Shown here piece after piece: positions 1 to 10,666 of a stretch of 64,000 bases of DNA. Source of the DNA: Zopfochytrium polystomum. Lineage: Eukaryota; Chytridiomycota; Chytridiomycetes; Chytridiales; Chytridiaceae. The position numbers were made by a program, and so were the translations under genes. The stretch is taken from assembly GCA_025765615.1 (NCBI GenBank), contig JAIVFJ010000183.1, positions 62,001 to 126,000 of the forward strand. Direction: 5' to 3'. The notes under the pieces were generated by a model. It was not told the DNA's origin and did no database searches. It saw only the letters and a list, made by a program, of their open reading frames with translations. Every line of letters starts with the position of its first letter. Position 1 is the first letter of the stretch.

Positions 1-150
1 TGGTACTCAGCCCAGACAAAGTGCTCAGCCCAAGGTGGTACTCAGCCCTGGCTGGTACTTAGCTCTGGCTGGTACTCAGCCCTGAGTGATGCCCAGCCCT
101 GGGTGGTACTCAGCCCTGAATGGGTACTTAGCCCAGGCTGGGGGTTTGTG
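1..150. repeat. Degenerate minisatellite, unit about 15-20 bp
   Basis: At least seven imperfect copies of a short unit with the core ggtactcagccc are packed into the first 150 bases, with variants such as tacttagccc and gtgctcagcc. The array runs off the left edge of the window, so its full length is unknown. Units differ by substitution and small indels, as in an old minisatellite. No gene is visible here. Confidence 0.75.
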
Positions 151-966
151 CTCAGCCTGTTTTATCTCATTTCTGTGTCCTGCCCTGTGCAGCCCACTGC
201 TCCCTCTGTTTTCTGATGGCTCCAACCTGCAGGAGTATAAAAGCAGCAACCTCTCACAGAGATCAAACAAGGAATCCAACCCCCTCCTTGCTGCTTTGAC
301 AGAATCCAGTGCAAAACAAGCCAATCTCTCTTCCTCCATTTGCTCTCTCTTCCATCTCTGCCCACTCACTCCTCTCTCCTCTCTCCATCCTCTCACTCCT
401 TTCCCCTTTTCCATCATCACTGCTCTCTCTCTCTCTCTCACTCTTCATCCCCACACACACCAAGTCCCTCCAGTCCTGGGTGGGATTTCATCAGTGACTG
501 CAGGTGCACTCTCGGCTGGGAGTGACGTGGGTGGCGCAACCAAAGGCCCCGGGCCATACCGACCCAGCAGGAGCTAGTGTGGCATGGACCCAAGTCAGAA
601 GGGATGGATGCCTGTTTGGAGAGCCCATTCCGTAAGGAATACCACCAGGGGAGATTGGTCCCTTGGCGCCTGACGTTATGCAAGGGGGAAAGTGCGGAAG
701 GTGGGCTGTGGAGAAAGGAAGAGAGGGAGGACTCTCTGGCACAGGGTGTCCCGATCCGCATGGTGCAGAAGGCTCACCTGCCAATGATTTTTCTATTTTC
801 TTTTTCTGCATCCTAATACTCACAAACACCTCTGTAATTTTAAGATATGGGAAGGCTACGCCTTACCACCTCGCCCGCGAGGATATTTGTAATCCAGCAC
901 CCCAGAGGGGAGCTGGATTAAACTTGGTTAAACTTTATTTTTGCAACTTCTGCATTGCCGATACAA
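151..966. other. Gene-free stretch left of the Helitron relic
   Basis: Open frames here are short and pyrimidine-rich (CT-rich block at about 310-450) and match no family I know. The right part, from about 840, probably belongs to the 3' end of the neighbouring Helitron and holds two small hairpins, listed separately. No convincing exon or RNA gene is visible. Confidence 0.5.
852..882 (-). repeat. Two adjacent perfect hairpins, possible Helitron 3' end
   Basis: Bases 852-864 form a 5-bp stem with a 3-base loop (AAGGC/GCCTT). Bases 869-882 form a 6-bp GC-rich stem with a 2-base loop (CCTCGC/GCGAGG). They lie about 85-115 bases beyond the end of the PIF1-like helicase reading frame, on the side where the 3' terminus of a minus-strand Helitron should be. 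Helitrons carry a short hairpin close to a CTRR terminus. I do not see a clean CTRR immediately after the hairpin, so the assignment is inferred. Confidence 0.35.
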
Positions 967-3900
967 TTATTGATCCAGCAAGATAGAAAGAGTATCCAAT
1001 CTTTGACCTTCTGCCAACCTTTTTTGGAACCCTGGACTCTCCCAGAGTGATGACACCCTGTCATTCAGAAATCCCTTCACCATGAGGCCAGCCACATTTT
1101 TCACACGTGACAGCACCACAAACGTGAGCCCAGTTGGTTGTTCTTTGGAGCCAATGTCAACATAAGCAGAAGCAAGTGTTTGCCCTTGACTCTTGTGAAT
1201 TGTCATGGCATAGGCCAGCCTCAAGGGCAACTGTGTACGTGTTCCTCCATTAGTGCCAGGAGAGATAGCCACATTTTTCTCATGTCCCTCAACACCGTCG
1301 TCAAAAGAGGGACCAGGAGCAGCATATTGGTCCATTTCATCCAACACAAACAGCGGCATTGCAGCAATGTCAGATCCAAAAACTATATCTTGGACAGTAC
1401 CAAGTGCACCATTTGTAAGCCCAACATGCTTCCATATATTTGATGTTAGGGCAACCCTTGCCCCAATGGCAATGTAAATGAAATTCTCGAAGTTTGAAAG
1501 TCCTTGGAATCCTTTCTTCTTGCATCTTCAGGATTATTGAGTGCAGTTACCCAAACAATTGGAGAGCGAAGCTGCTGCAGCTGGGCGTGGTTATGCTCCT
1601 CAACTGCAGAGTTTGTGAAGAATAAATGCACTGAATCCCGAAATTGGTTTTGGTAAATCTCACGTGCACCAGCCCTTTCATAACTGCAGTTGTTCATAAC
1701 AAATCTCCAGGGATCTATTGTCATGATGCCATTGCGCGATGCCCTCAAGAGGTCAACAAAAGTTGCTTGGTTCGGGTCATGGCCAACAACCTGCTGACGA
1801 TGGATTGTTGTGAGGTGCGCAGTCTTGTTGAAAAGTTTATAGGAATGATAACCAGCCTTTCCTTGGTCTGTTTTTGCACCAGTGCCATTAAATAACGGAG
1901 TACCTCCAACTGGAGGTATCTGAGCCAAGTCTCCTACCAACAGGATAGAAAGGCCCCCGAATGGCACATCTGGCTTAACAAATGCCTGCCTCAAGTGTGA
2001 GTCCATCTTGCCCATGATTTCGCAGCTGACCATTGAGTATTCATCCACAATGAGCAGCCTCACATTGCGAAAAACCTGCTGAAGATTTCCAAGCTGTTTT
2101 CCTGAGATCAAGCCACTCCTCTTTGATCCTCGTACATCAAGCTTAAATAGAGAGTGTAAAGTTGTTCCTCCAATGGCAAACACAGCTTTAGCTGTGAAGG
2201 CTGCACGAACAACTTCATTTTGCAAAAACCTGCTGGACAGAGGCATTCATATCTCTTTTCATGTACAGTTTGAGCAATGTTGAGTCTGCAGCAGTGATTT
2301 CAGCTTGCCTCATCACATCAAATCGCTCAGAGTCAAAGTTGATTCTGATATGGACGAACTCCAATGAGCAGCAGATGTGCTTGCCTCCAGAAAGGAGTCT
2401 GAATGTTTCACCTCCACCAATGTCCCTGCGCTCCAGTGTTTGCAGCATTGAGCACTATGGAGCGAAGAACAGTAGAGGGGTCTTTATCATCTCCTGCTCC
2501 TTGAACAACTGCATTGAATGTGCTGTTGATATTTCTGCTGCGCTTTTCAGCCTTGGATGCATACTTGACCATATATTTAAACGCAGCCCTCACATCAATA
2601 ATAATTTGGAGGTCCACATTTCCTCTCCAAAGGTGAAGCTGTAGAGGACAATGTGGAATAATAAATGGATCATTTCTCTGAGAACAATTTTTGCAGTGAC
2701 CTTTCCAGCAACTTCTTCAAAAATTATGTGAGTGCTCTCACACGCAGAGCAAGGGAATCCAAATCTACACCCATCCTGCCTCTCTGAATAGCAGTATCCA
2801 TTAGGCCTACAGACATGCCGCTGCACACAGTTGCACAATTCTTCATAATCCTTGGCCATTTCTTCAGCTTGATCAAGTATCCCTGAAATATCGACAGATG
2901 ATGGATGGGGATCTGGAACAGTGCCAGTTGGATTCTGCACAGCCTGTCGTGGATTGTAGGCAGAGATGAGTGTGTCCACATAGTGGCAGACTCTTCTCTC
3001 AGCTGTCTTCCCTGCTTCAACAAGTTCACGCAGACTTTCTGGATCAAGATTCTCCACTTCCAGTGCTTCTGGATTGGCCAGTTTCTTGGCAGCTTCCCTT
3101 CCAGTCCACACTTTGCCAGCATAGGTCCACAAGGCCAGGATCATTTGAAAGCTTGACAGCACCATGAGCATGAACTGTTGTGCAGTGCCTGCCACTCATA
3201 TCTATACCAAATCCAATCATTCTTCAAGGTTTTTGAAAAGAAAGTATGCAACAAATGCTTCAAGGCGCTCTGTGAAATACCAATCCACAAGGTCTTGGCA
3301 CTGAGAAACTTGCAAAGCCCTTTCTGCAGGGGATGCAAGTAGCCCTGCTGGCAGCAAGCGATGCAAATCTGGAAGATGATTGTCTGCATAGCTGAAAGTG
3401 AAGAAAGCAGTTGCTGCACCCTTCTGCTGAAAAGCAGCTTCCAACTCCTGCCACAATATAAGTAGCTGTCAGAACCAGTAATATTGCCAGCATAAGCAGT
3501 TATTCTACGCATGATTCCAGCCTTAGCCTCTTCATCTTGCAATGCTGCCCGAAGCTCATCTGGAGACATTGCCTCATCTCCTGGGTTATGCTGCAATAAA
3601 TGGAAGCTTGTCCAAGGCCCCTTCAGCGCCGTACCAAATCGTAGATCCAGAAAAGAAAACGTGCATGCTCTGCAAAAGGGTAGTAAAGCTTCCCAGAGGG
3701 ATCACAAGGATCTGGCACTGCATACTTCATCAAATGCGTCCCTGCATCTTTCAATTCCACTTTCCGAGCACGTGCAAGCTTGGTTGGGTCTGCAAGGCCA
3801 AGAGGGAATAGCTTCACAAATGCAAGGGAGGCCAGACCTGTCAATTAGGGAGGCTTATAAGAACCAGTGTTTAACAGTCTCATGCGCGCTATTCTCACCA

Positions 3901-4810
3901 GGAGTGTTAAATTCATTCAGTGGAGTCTCTTCAACAGCAGGCCAATCCAGCAGTTGTTGAACCCTTTCCTGCTCTGTAAGAAGCTCCTCTGCCCTCCTTC
4001 ATCCACAATAGTTCCATAGGGGTTAAGGTCCTGCTCTTCAAGATCCTGATCCACAACAGCATTCTCATCAACCAATCCCTGACCTTCATCTTCATTATCC
4101 AAAGCAACAGGCAAGTCTGGAGGAACACCATTCTCTGGAAGACCATCACAAGCAGCCTGGTCAAACTGAACACGATGCTCAATAAAGTCAGGGTGGTTCT
4201 CCACCAAAAACTTTGCAATCATCTGCACTCTTGCTCTACAAACAGTCAAGTCTCTAGATTGGCCGTGTTCATCTTGATTTGCTCTGCGAACAACAATAAC
4301 TGAAACTGCAGCTGGGAGGCGAGGGACTTGCTTCACAAACTCAATATTCTGCTGGTGAAAGTTTGCCACAAAGCCTCAGTGCACATTTCGGACATTGCTG
4401 CGCAGCTGATAGACAGTCATGATGGGAAGAACAGGTGAAAGCAGCATTTCTTCAACAAGCAAATATGAAAAGTTAGTCAAAGAGAGCGAAACCTGTAGTG
4501 TAGGCTCATTTGCCTCATGCCTCGCATTCTCAGGCTGTGCAACTGCTTGGTTGTGCTGCGAAACTTCCTCTGCTGCAGCTTGTGCTTCACCATGAGCAAG
4601 TGCTTGAACACGAATGGGTGGATGAATTGGAGCTTGAGTTGCTGCTCCAACTGGAAGTCTTCTCTGTGCGGAGGCCCTTGAGACTGCTTGGCACAGTGCA
4701 GCATCAGTGGCAGCTTGGACTTGAACAGCAGCCTCTCGAGCGCAACGATTGGCTTCCTTTTGTTCTTCAGTGAGTTTGGGTCTGCCAGCTCTTGATTGTT
4801 TTGGACCCAT
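967..4810 (-). pseudogene. Helitron Rep/helicase relic, frameshifted
   Basis: A chain of minus-strand frames reads as a Helitron transposase from 4810 down to 967. The N-terminal part (4810-3917) is basic and Q/A-rich, then Helitron-specific. The Rep-like domain is recognisable at 3456-3217 (FFTFSYADNHLPDLHRLLP). A decayed HUH nuclease motif follows at about 3165-3145, where EWQ, GTA and VHAHG each sit in a different frame. The segment around 2617-2408 contains IKYMVKYASK-type sequence. The PIF1-like helicase occupies 2246-967, with Walker B (LLIVDEYSMV), motif III (GDLAQIPPV) and a C-terminal AYAMTIHKSQGQTL. At least five frame changes interrupt it, and the Walker A region expected upstream of 2246 is missing. 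It is a dead copy. The gene order Rep then helicase is normal for autonomous Helitrons. Confidence 0.88.
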
Positions 4811-4911
4811 TCTGTGTAGCAGATCTGATTTTCCTTTTCCTTTTTTTTTTTTTTTTTTTTTTTGTTTGTTTGGCTTTCACCATGATTCCAATGAGGAAAA
4901 GTGACAGAGCT

Positions 4912-4943
<32 letters not shown>

Positions 4944-5159
4944 AATTTACTGCACAAACACCACACACACACACACACACACACACTCACTCACTCACTC
5001 ACTCACTCACATGCATGGATATTAGCCAGCAGCAGCAGCAGCAGCTTGCGATTCAGGGACAGCAGGCTGTGTTGGGATCTGACAGCGGTGGTGGTGGCGG
5101 CGGCAGCTGCAGACGACGACAGCAGACAGCGACAACGAGTTGTGGGCTTGCTGTTGTTG
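4811..5159. repeat. Low-complexity block: poly-T, poly-A, (AC)n, ACTC and CAG repeats
   Basis: In order: a T tract near 4843-4863, an A tract near 4912-4937, an (AC)n run at about 4961-4986, an (ACTC)n run to about 5010, and CAG triplets near 5026-5045. The 5' end of the Helitron should fall here, but no TC terminus can be picked out. No gene is visible. Confidence 0.7.
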
Positions 5160-5425
5160 TAATTTTCTTTTCGATCTTTTCTCCTTTTTTCTATTTTTTC
5201 TACTCTTTTTTTGCTTTTTTTTTCTATTTTGTCTGCTTTTTTTTCCTCTTTTTTTTTCTATTTTGTCTGCTTTTCTTTTTTCCTCTTTCTTTTTTTGTCC
5301 TTTCCTGTTTTCTAAACATTTCTGACAAAACCCCTAAGCGAATTAATGATTGGTTCCCCTAATTCACTAATCAGAAATTGGGCCCTGGGGGATTCATGTG
5401 TAGAATTAAACCTTCCCCTGCTGCG
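5160..5425 (+). repeat. Left copy of long inverted repeat
   Basis: A T-rich block (5160-5310) containing repeated ctattttgtctgc units is followed by a unique segment (5311-5425). The reverse complement of 63736-64000 matches the whole stretch. Bases 5321-5373 are identical over 53 bp to the complement of 63774-63826. An extra ~14 bp lies at about 5384-5398 in this copy, and the match stops at ctgctgcg (5418-5425). Right after it begins a copia fragment. Either a dispersed repeat family or element ends. Confidence 0.9.
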
Positions 5426-5449
5426 TGGACACACCAACTAGAGACCTAC

Positions 5450-6663
5450 CACCTCAAGCGCCACCACCAGAACCACCAGCACCAGAGCCTCCACCTACAC
5501 ATGTGCGCAAATCACCATGCAGTCCTACGCGCAGCCCATCTCCAAAACATACTTGATCTGGACATCTATATTTAACCAGTGTGAAATGGTCAGACCTGAC
5601 AACACGCACTGAGGCCATGAGTGGAAAGTGGTCCAAAGAGTGGATAGCAGCAGAGCAGACGGAGGTTGACGCCCTCAGAATGCTTGCAGCTTTTGAAGTC
5701 GTTGATCGACCCAAGAATGTCAATGTCATGTGAACAAATGGGTTTACAGGGTTAAGCTTTGACCAGACAGCAGCATTGAGCGCTTTTGCACACAACTAGT
5801 GGCTAAGGGCTTTACACAGCGTCATGGTGTTGATTTCTGGAACACTCACTCTCCTGTTGTTCGCATCAATAGTCTACGATAGCTCCTTGCTATGACAGCC
5901 TCAAACGGTTGGGACACAGCCATGGTTGATATTAGCAATGCCTACCTCAACAGCAAATTTGATGTCCCCATCTACATGGAGCAAACTGGATGGCTACCGT
6001 TCTGATGGCAAGGTCTGGCTTTTGCACAAAGCTGTCAATGGTATCAAGCAAGCGGGGTGCTGTTGGTACAAGGAACTCATTGGTCGTCTCAAAGTCTGCC
6101 GGCTACCAACAAAGTGCAGCAGATCCGTGCATCCTCTTCAAGCACACAAAGGAACGTGTTATTTTTATTGCTATCTATGTCGATGATATTGTTTCTTTGG
6201 ACACACAGAGGAAATCACCTCTGCCATCGCTTTGCTAAAATCCTTCAGGTCATATCAAGACTGTACTGAATATGGAAGTTCATTGAACTCCAACTGGCAT
6301 CTACTTGCATCAACAAGCTTACACCAAGGAATCCTCCAACACCACCATGGAAAGACAGCAACAACTGCTCTCCCCAATTCTCTCACTCTTCAACCTCGAG
6401 AAAATGATGAACCCACAGCAAATCAACAGCTCCACCAGGCAATTCCAAGGCGATATCAATTTGAGCTCAAATGATCTCTAAATTAATAGGTCAAAACATA
6501 TTCTGGTTAAGTATCACTATATCCGGGAATTGGTTGATCGACAAGTGATTCGACTGGAATGGATTCCTGGTGGCAAGCAACCAGCAGATTATCTTACAAA
6601 ATCATTACCAGCTGCTTTAGGTGCTCATCATCTTGGTCATATTGGTCTTTGTCCTGTGCCTTA
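5450..6663 (+). pseudogene. Ty1/copia pol fragment 1 (RT and RNase H), decayed
   Basis: Three plus-strand frames together show the copia reverse transcriptase and RNase H. The entry region (TEAMSGKW, near 5610), a block containing DISNAYLNS (5926-5965), VNGIKQAG (about 6030-6060), the YVDD catalytic box (6177-6188) and a C-terminal LEWIPGGKQPADYLTKSLPA (6553-6620) are all recognisable. The frame ends at the TAA at 6661-6663. Several stops and frame changes make it non-functional. Gag, protease and integrase are absent on this side. An LTR follows at 6942. The left boundary touches the inverted repeat. Confidence 0.87.
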
Positions 6664-6941
6664 AGTTTCTGTTCCCTTGCTTTATTTGTATTGCATGCTC
6701 TTTCTCCTTTCTCCTTCTTGTCCTTATCTTCTGCATTGCTTCTTATATTCCTGCACACAAGTTTATTTGCTCTCCATCTACGTGTTTCATATGGGCATTC
6801 TTTTCTTATTGTTCTGCCACCTGGTGGCAGTCATACCTGTTTATTGCTTTTCCTTAGCCAGTGTACAGTTTCCTTACATTGACTATGGCATAAGGTTTTC
6901 CTCTGTGCTGGCCCTTTTGCTGCCCACAGCTTAGGGGGGAG

Positions 6942-7130
6942 TGTTAGATTTTGGGTTTTTGCAGTAAGCAGTGTGCAGGAGCAACACCTCACACTGTGGT
7001 GCATGGGAGTGGTCTTTGTCACAATTTTGTATAAAGCCAAACAGCATACATTGTTGCAACAGTCTCCCATCTCAGCTTCACCATCACAAGAGAGTAGTCC
7101 ACCAGAGTAGTTCACCACCATCCACAAACA
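6942..7130 (+). repeat. 3' LTR of copia fragment 1
   Basis: A purine tract (aggggggag) at 6933-6941 is immediately followed by TGTTAGATTTTGGG, the usual polypurine-tract/LTR boundary. The sequence resembles the minus-strand LTR at 8446-8688: both share a GTAAGCAGTGTGCAGG block and a TTTTGTATAAAG block. The end near 7130 (CAAACA) is set by where protease-like sequence of the opposite element begins. Confidence 0.75.
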
Positions 7131-8391
7131 GCATCTGTCATTTCTTTCAGGTACTCGGTGAATTGCTCCCGTGGTGGGATCATTGTGGGTACAGCACCAG
7201 AATTGATCATGTATGGAAGAAAGGCTATGCCTGTGTGTGACGAGCTCACTGTTGCAGAGTTCACAAAGAAGTAGAAGCGAGAGGGACTGTTTATTTGAGA
7301 AGAAGAAGAAACAGAGGGCCCACCTGTAGCAGGTTGAGGGTGGAATCCAGAGAAAGGAACAAGAGTTGCTTGTGGTAAAGCCACAGTTGCTGAGGCTGAA
7401 GCATGGTTTGGTTGAGCTGGTGTGAAGTGCTGCGCTTGGAGCCTGGCTGAGATGGCATTGGCTCAGCGCATGTGCAGGCAGTGCTCAGACTTGTGTGTGT
7501 GCGTTGGTGGCCAAGCTTGGAATCTCCACACAGTTCTCGCACCCAGTGCCTTCAACTCTACCAAGACGTCAATGGATTGAGGTAGCCTTTGGCTCCAGCC
7601 TATGGGTGACTCCTGGCTTGCGGCGGTCACGACAGTCCCTTTCCATGTGGTGAACATATGCCTTGTGGTAACCACACCAGTAGCTTGACCTATCCCAACA
7701 ACAAGGGGAGCGAGAGCAGTTGTAGTTGTTGTGGATGTTGCAACCCCCGTCGTCATCGTTCCTGCAGTTACTTCCTTGCCGATTGTTTTGTTCTGCTCGC
7801 TCAAGGTCATTGCGACCTCCTTGGATGTGGTCACTTTGGTGGCATCTTTCTTCACAGTCATCATGGTTGTCATGGTGGTTGTTGCCCACTTGACGCCAGT
7901 TGCAGTTGTTGCAGCAGTTCCTGCAGTCTTCCTCTTCATCTGCTTCAAGGCAGTCAAGACAGCAGGAAGTTCATCCATGATATTCTGTAGATCGTTGAAG
8001 CGGGCGTCATTGTTTCGAAGTGCAGCCACAAATGGTCCAAAACGACGATGAGCTGAGCCAGGGGCGAGGTCTGTGCGCAGTTTGCTCTCTGGAAGCCTGA
8101 TATCAAAGCTGACCAAGCTGTTTCATTCTCCTTGATGAAGGTGGCATGGATCTTCAGCACAGCATTCATGAACTCTGATGAAGACATGACGCGATGCTGA
8201 ATCTGGTACTTGACAGTTGCTTTGACAGCCACAACTGGTCCAGCATTAGCTTGCTCAGCCACAGTTGGTGCATAGAGATAGTTTGGTGAGAGTGTTTCAC
8301 AGCCTTCAGCTCTGATGTGCTGAGCCCACCATTTTCGACAGTGCAACCAGAAACGCCATCTGTCCCACTGATCCTTGGGTAGGTGTGACAT
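7131..8391 (-). pseudogene. Ty1/copia gag-protease fragment 2, decayed
   Basis: On the minus strand, a Gag-like frame begins at 8391 and continues in another frame from 8116. It includes ALRNNDARFNDLQNIMDELP, typical of copia Gag. A damaged zinc knuckle lies near 7640-7700 (residues around HHMERDCRDRR). The start of the protease (INSGAVPTMIPPREQFTEY, degraded from DSGA-type) lies near 7200-7140. The fragment stops abruptly at the LTR of fragment 1. Integrase is missing from both fragments. Confidence 0.8.
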
Positions 8392-8445
8392 ATGTTAGTC
8401 ACCGAAAAAGAAAATATGTTGAGAAAACCCTGGCACAACAGAAAC

Positions 8446-8688
8446 TGTTAAGACAAAAGTGAAAGAATTCACTATGTTGTCTGATTGATGGATTGGGCTG
8501 CTGTGGTGTACACTACTGAAGGTGGTGGTGGTGGGAGGTTGATCATGGCTTCTGTCAATCTTGTGTTTGTCTTTATACAAAACTGTTACAAGGACCATCA
8601 CTTGCAAAATGCTGCAAGTCATCCTTGCAGAGCAGTGTCAGGTCAAAGCCCCTGCACACTGCTTACCCCAAAAGACCCAAAACGAACA
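8446..8688 (-). repeat. 5' LTR of copia fragment 2 (243 bp)
   Basis: On the minus strand this stretch begins TGTTCG and ends TTAACA, so the ends are the inverted TGTT/AACA expected of an LTR. It sits just upstream of the Gag frame and carries a TATAAAG-like box shared with the LTR at 6942. Similarity between the two LTRs marks them as one family. Confidence 0.72.
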
Positions 8689-9359
8689 ACTTCAAGAGGA
8701 GGACAGTGAACATCTTCAGTCGCCAAAGTCGAAGACAACATTGCCAGAGACAAAGATGAAATTGGCAATCATTGAGGTCAATTGGCCATCATTGGAGGAC
8801 TCACACCATCTGCTTCATCAGCACACATCGGATGGCTTCAGCGGTACGCTGATGGCACCCCTTTTTTGCTGATATGGTGAGGGAGGAGAGAGGAGGGAAA
8901 GAATAGAGAGGGACGGGAGATAGTGCTAAGAGATGGAGAGAGATTTGCTCTGGTTTCTATTAAAGCAGCAAGGTTGGAGTCAGAATCCTTTTCTAATTTT
9001 ATTGCTGTTCACAAAATGATCCCTACTGGTCCAACTGGCGATATTATATTAATTGTCGCCATAGTGGCACCAATGTATGTGTTATCCGCCCATATGTGGA
9101 CTCTGTACCAAGAAGCAGTTTCGGTATCAAACAAGACTTACCATGACACAATTAGCGAGAATAGTTGTCGGGCGTCTGTTTTACCTTGACATTATAGCCG
9201 AGAATTGAAATGGTTTTCTTTTCTTGAGTTTCTAAATTTATCCTCCACTCTTTGGTGAATGTACTGGGAAGAGGTCTTCAAGTTGAAAGTACTTTTTTCC
9301 AAAGCAGGCTCGCTAGAGCCCGCGCTGCACATCCACTGCCACTTCGTCATACGATAAAA
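8689..9359. other. Gene-free stretch
   Basis: No family match, RNA gene or repeat is apparent. A purine-rich patch lies at about 8879-8945. The promoter of the downstream hypothetical gene would be in the right part. Confidence 0.4.
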
Positions 9360-10574
9360 ATGAACGCCGAGTCAGTGATCGACGCGGTCCAAGCCCTTCC
9401 GCTCGTCAGACGGCGAACAGTTGCGGACGCCATGAACTCCGTCCGAGATGTGCTCGCTGCCATGGCCTTCAACCCGTTCGTTGACCTACTCGCAGAAATG
9501 TCGGAAGAGAGTCCCAGTGGCGCCATGTTTCCAGGAGAAAAGACCAAGCCCCAACGACGGAAACGAAGCAGCCGCTGTCGCGTTCCCCGAAGTCGTAGAT
9601 GTTCGTGTCGTTCCAATCAGTGAGTCCACCGGATCACGAGCTCCTCACTACGACGTCAGTGACATCAATACTGCCCTGATGGGCCTGCGCTCCGTCGTCA
9701 TTGAAGCGTTCGAGCCATGGCCTTTTGGAAATGAACTTTCAGTCGAGGACGCAACCATGGCGCTTGTCCAGTCTGACAAAGTTATTGAGTTTAACGAGGA
9801 ACTCCAGACTGCAACCGACACTACGATGCCTCCAAATGCCGAAGATGTCTCCATTCCGTCTCGAAAGACCAAGGCGAAACGGACAGGAAAGGCGGGAAAG
9901 ACGGGAGGTCCAGCAGGGAACCAGAAAAGTACGGTCCAGCAGGCGGTACGCCTACCTCGCCTTCCAAAACCGCGTCCACCGTTACAGCCTCAGCCACCAT
10001 CAGCTCTCGACTCTCTACCAAAAGTGACAAAAACGCTAAAACCCTTTGTGGTCGAAAAAAATCTCCGCTCGATGCCTGCCAGCGGATGGGCTAAGCAACA
10101 GCCGGCAAGATTCCGCCGACGGCCGCGGCTGCGCGAAGAGCGGAACCAACGAGACACGGCGGCAAACGGCCCAACGAACGAAAGGTTGACAGTCCTGCCA
10201 ATGCTGTGGACGGCGACAGCTCGGCGGAGCTTGGAAGCGTCCAGGGTTGGGGAACGCGGGATGAAGGCAATATTCTTAAACCGACAATAAGATCAACGGA
10301 TTCGCCCAGTAACAGGGAGACGACGAGGGTTGGATTTCCACCTGCCGCGGAGCTCAGCAGAAGAGCAAGACGGCCTCCCTCGGCGAACCAGGATGGACCC
10401 TCGTCATTCTGGACCAGAATCAGGCACAGGGAGGCCACTATAAAGCCAGTCATTCCCGTGAGGTTTCAAAGAATCGGCCCCACAATGTGGTATCCTATTT
10501 CACCCCAATTGGAGAGGCCACCACAGGCTCACGAGCAGGTTGAGGACGTAGTTCCCCTGTTGAGCAGAATTTGA
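9360..10574 (+). CDS. Hypothetical low-complexity protein, reading frame broken
   Basis: A frame starts at ATG 9360 (MNAESVIDAVQALPLVRRR) with an amphipathic N-terminal region. At a run of four C at 9549-9552 the sensible reading moves to another frame, where text resumes as EAAAVAFPEVVDVRVVPISE and continues acidic, then lysine-rich, to about 9930. From about 9930 the most protein-like reading moves again, to a Ser/Thr/Ala-rich disordered tail that has a TAG-like or TAA stop near 10091 before continuing to 10574. Removing one C would join the first two frames. It could be a real gene with sequencing indels, a gene with unrecognised introns, or a decaying copy. I recognise no domain. Confidence 0.4.
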
Positions 10575-10666
10575 AAAATTCTTCTGAGGCGGAGCTGCCC
10601 GCCGCAGAGCGAAGAAGCAGAGCTTGGTCCTTGTTGGCATCCATATGAGTTTCGTCATGTGAATGT

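Noticed and set aside
7463..8116. Thr/Met-rich minus frame as a cellular gene
   Set aside because: It contains copia Gag sequence and sits between the LTR and protease of fragment 2.
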